A stretch of DNA of 7,440 bases, taken from assembly GCA_021802225.1 (NCBI GenBank), contig JAKAAS010000071.1, positions 1-7,440 of the forward strand, given 5' to 3'. Numbering within the stretch: the first letter of the stretch is position 1; every line of letters starts with the position of its first letter. A program made the translations under genes and the position numbers. The notes beneath the pieces were generated by a model. The model was not told the DNA's origin, searched no databases, and saw nothing but the letters and a program-made list of their open reading frames with translations. This document shows positions 5,239 to 7,440 of this stretch, piece by piece. The stretch is from Bacillota bacterium (GTDB taxonomy: Bacteria; Bacillota_E; Sulfobacillia; Sulfobacillales; Sulfobacillaceae).

Positions 5239-5479
5239 ACCCGGTCCGCCCTCGGACTATACTCTAACGGAGCTCAATCGCTTCACCCCAAAGGGTTACG
5301 GCCTGGACGTCGCTTGGGTTTACGCTGAGCACACGTCCTCACGGACGTGCACCCAAAACTCGATTCTCCGTGGAGGGCTAATCCTTGCGGAGACCGGAAT
5401 TCCACCGGCTCGAAATGGTCAGCTTTCTTGGCGCACCGAAACTCGAGTTTTACAGTGTTCCTCGGGGCCCATGGACAAT
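5239..5479. other. Gene-free junction between recombinase remnant and membrane-protein gene
   Basis: No coding sequence is recognised on either strand. The region contains the inverted repeat at 5332-5349 and the 12-bp palindrome AAACTCGAGTTT (5439-5450). No convincing intrinsic terminator is seen for the leftward gene ending at 5480. Confidence 0.5.
5332..5349. repeat. Short perfect inverted repeat
   Basis: CACGTCC (5332-5338) and GGACGTG (5343-5349) form a 7-bp stem with a 4-nt loop. It is flanked loosely by GGGT on the left and ACCC on the right, which could extend it with an internal loop. No T-run follows. It lies about 100 bp past the recombinase break and may mark an element end or a weak terminator for the leftward gene. 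Confidence 0.4.
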
Positions 5480-7150
5480 TTATTTTACGGTAATCGAAGG
5501 ATGTGACCCCGTGTTGACGAGAAAATTGGCCCACATTCCGGAATCCGTCTGTCCATCAGGAACCGCACTTACTATGGCATATCGTCCATGCGTGCCGGCT
5601 ACAAAATGAAAATGCTGGACAATTCCATGATCCACTCCAGCATCCGGTTGTGGGCTGGTGGATCCAGTAAAAGCTGGGGTAAATGGTCCGCCGCGCAATA
5701 ACTGGGAATGAGTTACGATCATCGCGCTATTTTTGAGAAGTACTTGCTTGTTCACAAACGTGGCGTAAACGGTCCACCCGGTAGGAATGGTGATAGTCAT
5801 AAATCCGTTGGAATATCCATCAAATGAGAGAGAGCCAAATTGGTTAACAGAAGCGACTATTAACAGATGCACGGTATGGGTTTGTTTGTCATATCGCAAC
5901 CAGTGTTGAGGGTCAAACGTCTTCGGGGTATGTGTGGCATGGTAATGGATTACAGGGCTTGGGGCGTCTCCCTGCGCTTCGACGGTTTGCGGTATTGCAA
6001 ATCCGAATAATGCAAGCACTGCCGTAGCTGTGACACTGAGAATCCATGCCAACTGCTTCAACCATAGTGCTGGTTTGCGCACAGAATGAGGGTTTTGCTG
6101 GATCGTTGCTCCGTCCCGTGCATACCACCAGCCGCCGATCATTAACAGGAAGATCAGTGGAGCCGCTTGAGGGTCAGTTCCCACTCCTCCGACTATCCCA
6201 AAATCTTGTCCTAACCACCACGTGATAGAAAGCCACAGAAACGTCAATATCCAGAATGCCTTCCCGGTGCGGCCGGTGAGCATCATGATGCCGATGGCAG
6301 TCATAACTGCTACCATGGTACCGTTCCATATCAGCGGGTGCAGTGCCGATTGGTGCATGGCCCACAATATCGGAATCAACATCACTGCTGGCTGAGGCAT
6401 TAGGGTGTTAAAACGGAAAACATTGTAAAGTCCCTGTGAGGACCAGTAGCCTGCCGAAGGCAGGGCTTGGTAAACTGCCAATATAAGCCAAACAACTCCA
6501 ATTCCATAACGCGTCCATTGGGCGATCTTTCCTGTATTCCAGTATCGGACAGGAAGTAACAACCAAACAGCACCGGTGATATAGAAAACAACGGCGCCGG
6601 GACTTCCGGTTAGCCATGACGCACCTGAAGCGAACAAATCGCCCACGCCTTCCCCATAGATCCACACAGGGATGCTCCACACAAGCGAGGTATATAGAGC
6701 AATGCGTCCTAATCGGCGTCGGTAACCCAATAGAATGCCCACTCCGATAAACACCTGTATTAATACAGCGATTACGGCAGAGGTAATTTGATGGTCGGTC
6801 CACGCCTGAATGCCGGCTCCCAAGATGGTCAGAAGCCAATGGGGTTGGCCTGCGACATTTGTTGCCACGTCCATGTCGACGAACATACTGGTCGCCATAG
6901 GTGGCTGGGCCTGCAGTAAACCATCGATCACCCACAAAATTCCTATACCCCACCATAGAACAGAATACCCGCGGGGATATAGTGCGACAGGTTTATCCAG
7001 CACAGTCGATTTGATGTTAGATTTTTTCAGGCGCCATATAGTCAGAATTACAAGCACGATTATCATAAGAATGGTCGTCCATTGCAGCAATCTCACATAG
7101 AAAATGTGAATAGTCACAGGATTAATATAATCCAATAACGAATAGGGCAT
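5480..7150 (-). CDS. Polytopic membrane protein fused to a sulfocyanin-like cupredoxin domain lacking most copper ligands
   Basis: A 556-residue protein. About 11 hydrophobic segments fill residues 20-390, including the motifs YGEGVGDLF and QDFGIVGGVGTDP, which recall a membrane family seen in actinobacteria and other Gram-positives. The last membrane segment ends near residue 388 and leads to an outside domain (about 395-556) resembling sulfocyanin/SoxE: YSNGFMTITIPTGWTVYATF (446-465), then FHFVAGTHGRYAIV, then SGMW (537-540). In true sulfocyanins copper is held by His in LPH, by Cys and His in CG(I)PGH, and by Met in SGMW. Here the matching positions read LKN, SAVPDGQ and SGMW, so only Met539 clearly remains. 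The start is ATG 7150, with AAAGGAG 10 nt upstream; ATG 7177 adds nine residues but has no SD. Function is unknown; electron transfer by copper looks unlikely. Confidence 0.82.
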   Translation of the reverse strand: MPYSLLDYINPVTIHIFYVRLLQWTTILMIIVLVILTIWRLKKSNIKSTVLDKPVALYPRGYSVLWWGIGILWVIDGLLQAQPPMATSMFVDMDVATNVAGQPHWLLTILGAGIQAWTDHQITSAVIAVLIQVFIGVGILLGYRRRLGRIALYTSLVWSIPVWIYGEGVGDLFASGASWLTGSPGAVVFYITGAVWLLLPVRYWNTGKIAQWTRYGIGVVWLILAVYQALPSAGYWSSQGLYNVFRFNTLMPQPAVMLIPILWAMHQSALHPLIWNGTMVAVMTAIGIMMLTGRTGKAFWILTFLWLSITWWLGQDFGIVGGVGTDPQAAPLIFLLMIGGWWYARDGATIQQNPHSVRKPALWLKQLAWILSVTATAVLALFGFAIPQTVEAQGDAPSPVIHYHATHTPKTFDPQHWLRYDKQTHTVHLLIVASVNQFGSLSFDGYSNGFMTITIPTGWTVYATFVNKQVLLKNSAMIVTHSQLLRGGPFTPAFTGSTSPQPDAGVDHGIVQHFHFVAGTHGRYAIVSAVPDGQTDSGMWANFLVNTGSHPSITVK

Positions 7151-7160
7151 ATTTCGAGGA

Positions 7161-7167
7161 CTCCTTT
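7161..7167 (-). promoter_or_regulatory. Ribosome binding site deciding the start at 7150
   Basis: On the minus strand AAAGGAG lies 10 nt before ATG 7150. The upstream in-frame ATG 7177 has no SD, so the shorter protein is preferred. Confidence 0.7.
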
Positions 7168-7183
7168 CAAATAGCATGGCTTA

Positions 7184-7224
7184 CACTATCACATCATGTT
7201 GTAATGATACATTCATGATTAGTG
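7184..7224. repeat. Interrupted inverted repeat around the membrane-protein promoter
   Basis: Arms CACTA (7184-7188) plus ATCATG (7193-7198) mirror CATGAT (7214-7219) plus TAGTG (7220-7224), with four extra bases in the left arm. The dyad encloses the -10 element at 7204-7209, so a regulator bound here could block the promoter. An operator role is inferred from position. Confidence 0.38.
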
Positions 7225-7232
7225 CGGATCAA
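7204..7232 (-). promoter_or_regulatory. Promoter of the membrane sulfocyanin-like gene
   Basis: On the minus strand TTGATC (complement of 7227-7232, 4/6) and TATCAT (complement of 7204-7209, 5/6) are separated by exactly 17 bp. The predicted transcription start near 7197 gives a leader of about 47 nt to ATG 7150, consistent with that start. Confidence 0.5.
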
Positions 7233-7281
7233 GGAGATGTGAGGGTGTCAAGGCCTCGTCAAAGTAGTGGGAATCCTTGAT
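7228..7281. repeat. 8-bp inverted repeat ATCAAGGA/TCCTTGAT
   Basis: ATCAAGGA (7228-7235) and TCCTTGAT (7274-7281) are perfect inverted copies 38 bp apart in the divergent region upstream of the transposase-like gene. The role is unknown; it overlaps the -35 of the leftward promoter. Confidence 0.3.
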
Positions 7282-7319
7282 ACGCCTTAACCCCCAAAGC
7301 CCTACTGGACTTTTTTTCG

Positions 7320-7440
7320 ATGCTCTACTATCTTGGGGCTATGCATACTGACACAGCGAGGATCCGCGGTCGGACGGTGCCACACTGGACGGCGTCCCTA
7401 GAAGTGCGACCGATCCGCCCCGAGGAGCGGGATTTGTGGC
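7320..7440 (+). CDS. N-terminus of a DUF4338/DruA-like, transposase-associated protein (runs off right edge)
   Basis: A rightward frame, open from the stop at 7278-7280 to the window end, starts at ATG 7320 or, seven codons later, ATG 7341; neither has a strong SD (GGGG lies just before 7341). The segment TVPHWTASLEVRPIRPEERD followed by LW matches the opening of proteins with the DUF4338 domain: a short variable lead, then (V/L)RP(V/I)xPEExxxW ahead of a conserved HHYLG motif, which would lie just outside. This domain occurs at the N-terminus of some DDE-type transposases and in the DruA protein of Druantia anti-phage systems. An insertion sequence is more common than Druantia, but about 40 residues cannot separate them. 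Confidence 0.5.
   Translation, partial: MLYYLGAMHTDTARIRGRTVPHWTASLEVRPIRPEERDLW

Noticed and set aside
6408..6956. Leftward 182-codon ORF overlapping the membrane protein
   Set aside because: Same-strand shifted frame inside a gene with a clear membrane-protein pattern; its own product has no hydrophobic or domain pattern.

Overview
The window looks like part of a bacterial chromosome from an acidophilic, Sulfobacillus-like member of the Bacillota. This is inference: the main clue is a membrane protein with a sulfocyanin-like C-terminal domain, a fold best known from acidophiles, together with Shine-Dalgarno (SD) sites of the AAGGAG type and a recombinase family common in Firmicutes. The genus is not proven by the sequence.

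Left part (1-2341): AT-richer accessory DNA, read leftward. The first codons of a probable type I restriction-modification methyltransferase (hsdM) run off the left edge. Upstream of it lies a two-gene operon: a cytoplasmic trypsin-like serine protease with an intact H/D/S triad, followed by a small membrane-anchored protein of unknown function. A weak third ORF lies between this operon and hsdM. A 400-bp divergent intergenic region (1944-2341) holds promoter candidates, a strong stem-loop and a 16-codon ORF with a very good ribosome binding site.

Centre (2342-4118): a complete tyrosine integrase reads rightward into the 3' 45 nt of a tRNA-Arg(ACG) gene, from anticodon loop to CCA, with no 5' half. 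This is the signature of an attachment site. On the other side of the tRNA piece lie two pairs of tandem short repeats, a rho-independent terminator, and the C-terminal remnant of a second integrase pointing back at the same tRNA. The simplest reading is two integrative elements stacked at one tRNA-Arg locus. The left one carries the intact integrase, the protease operon and hsdM; the right one is decayed.

Right of that (4119-5238): remains of a tandem tyrosine-recombinase operon (recombinase-trio type). The C-terminal end of the first gene is split by about 215 bp of unrecognised DNA. It overlaps by 17 nt the start of the second gene, which is cut after about 223 codons and so lacks its catalytic C-terminus. 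No third gene is present.

Right end (5239-7440): a leftward gene with a good promoter and SD encodes a polytopic membrane protein fused to a sulfocyanin-like cupredoxin domain that appears to have lost most of its copper ligands. Diverging from it, the N-terminus of a transposase-associated DUF4338/DruA-like protein runs off the right edge.
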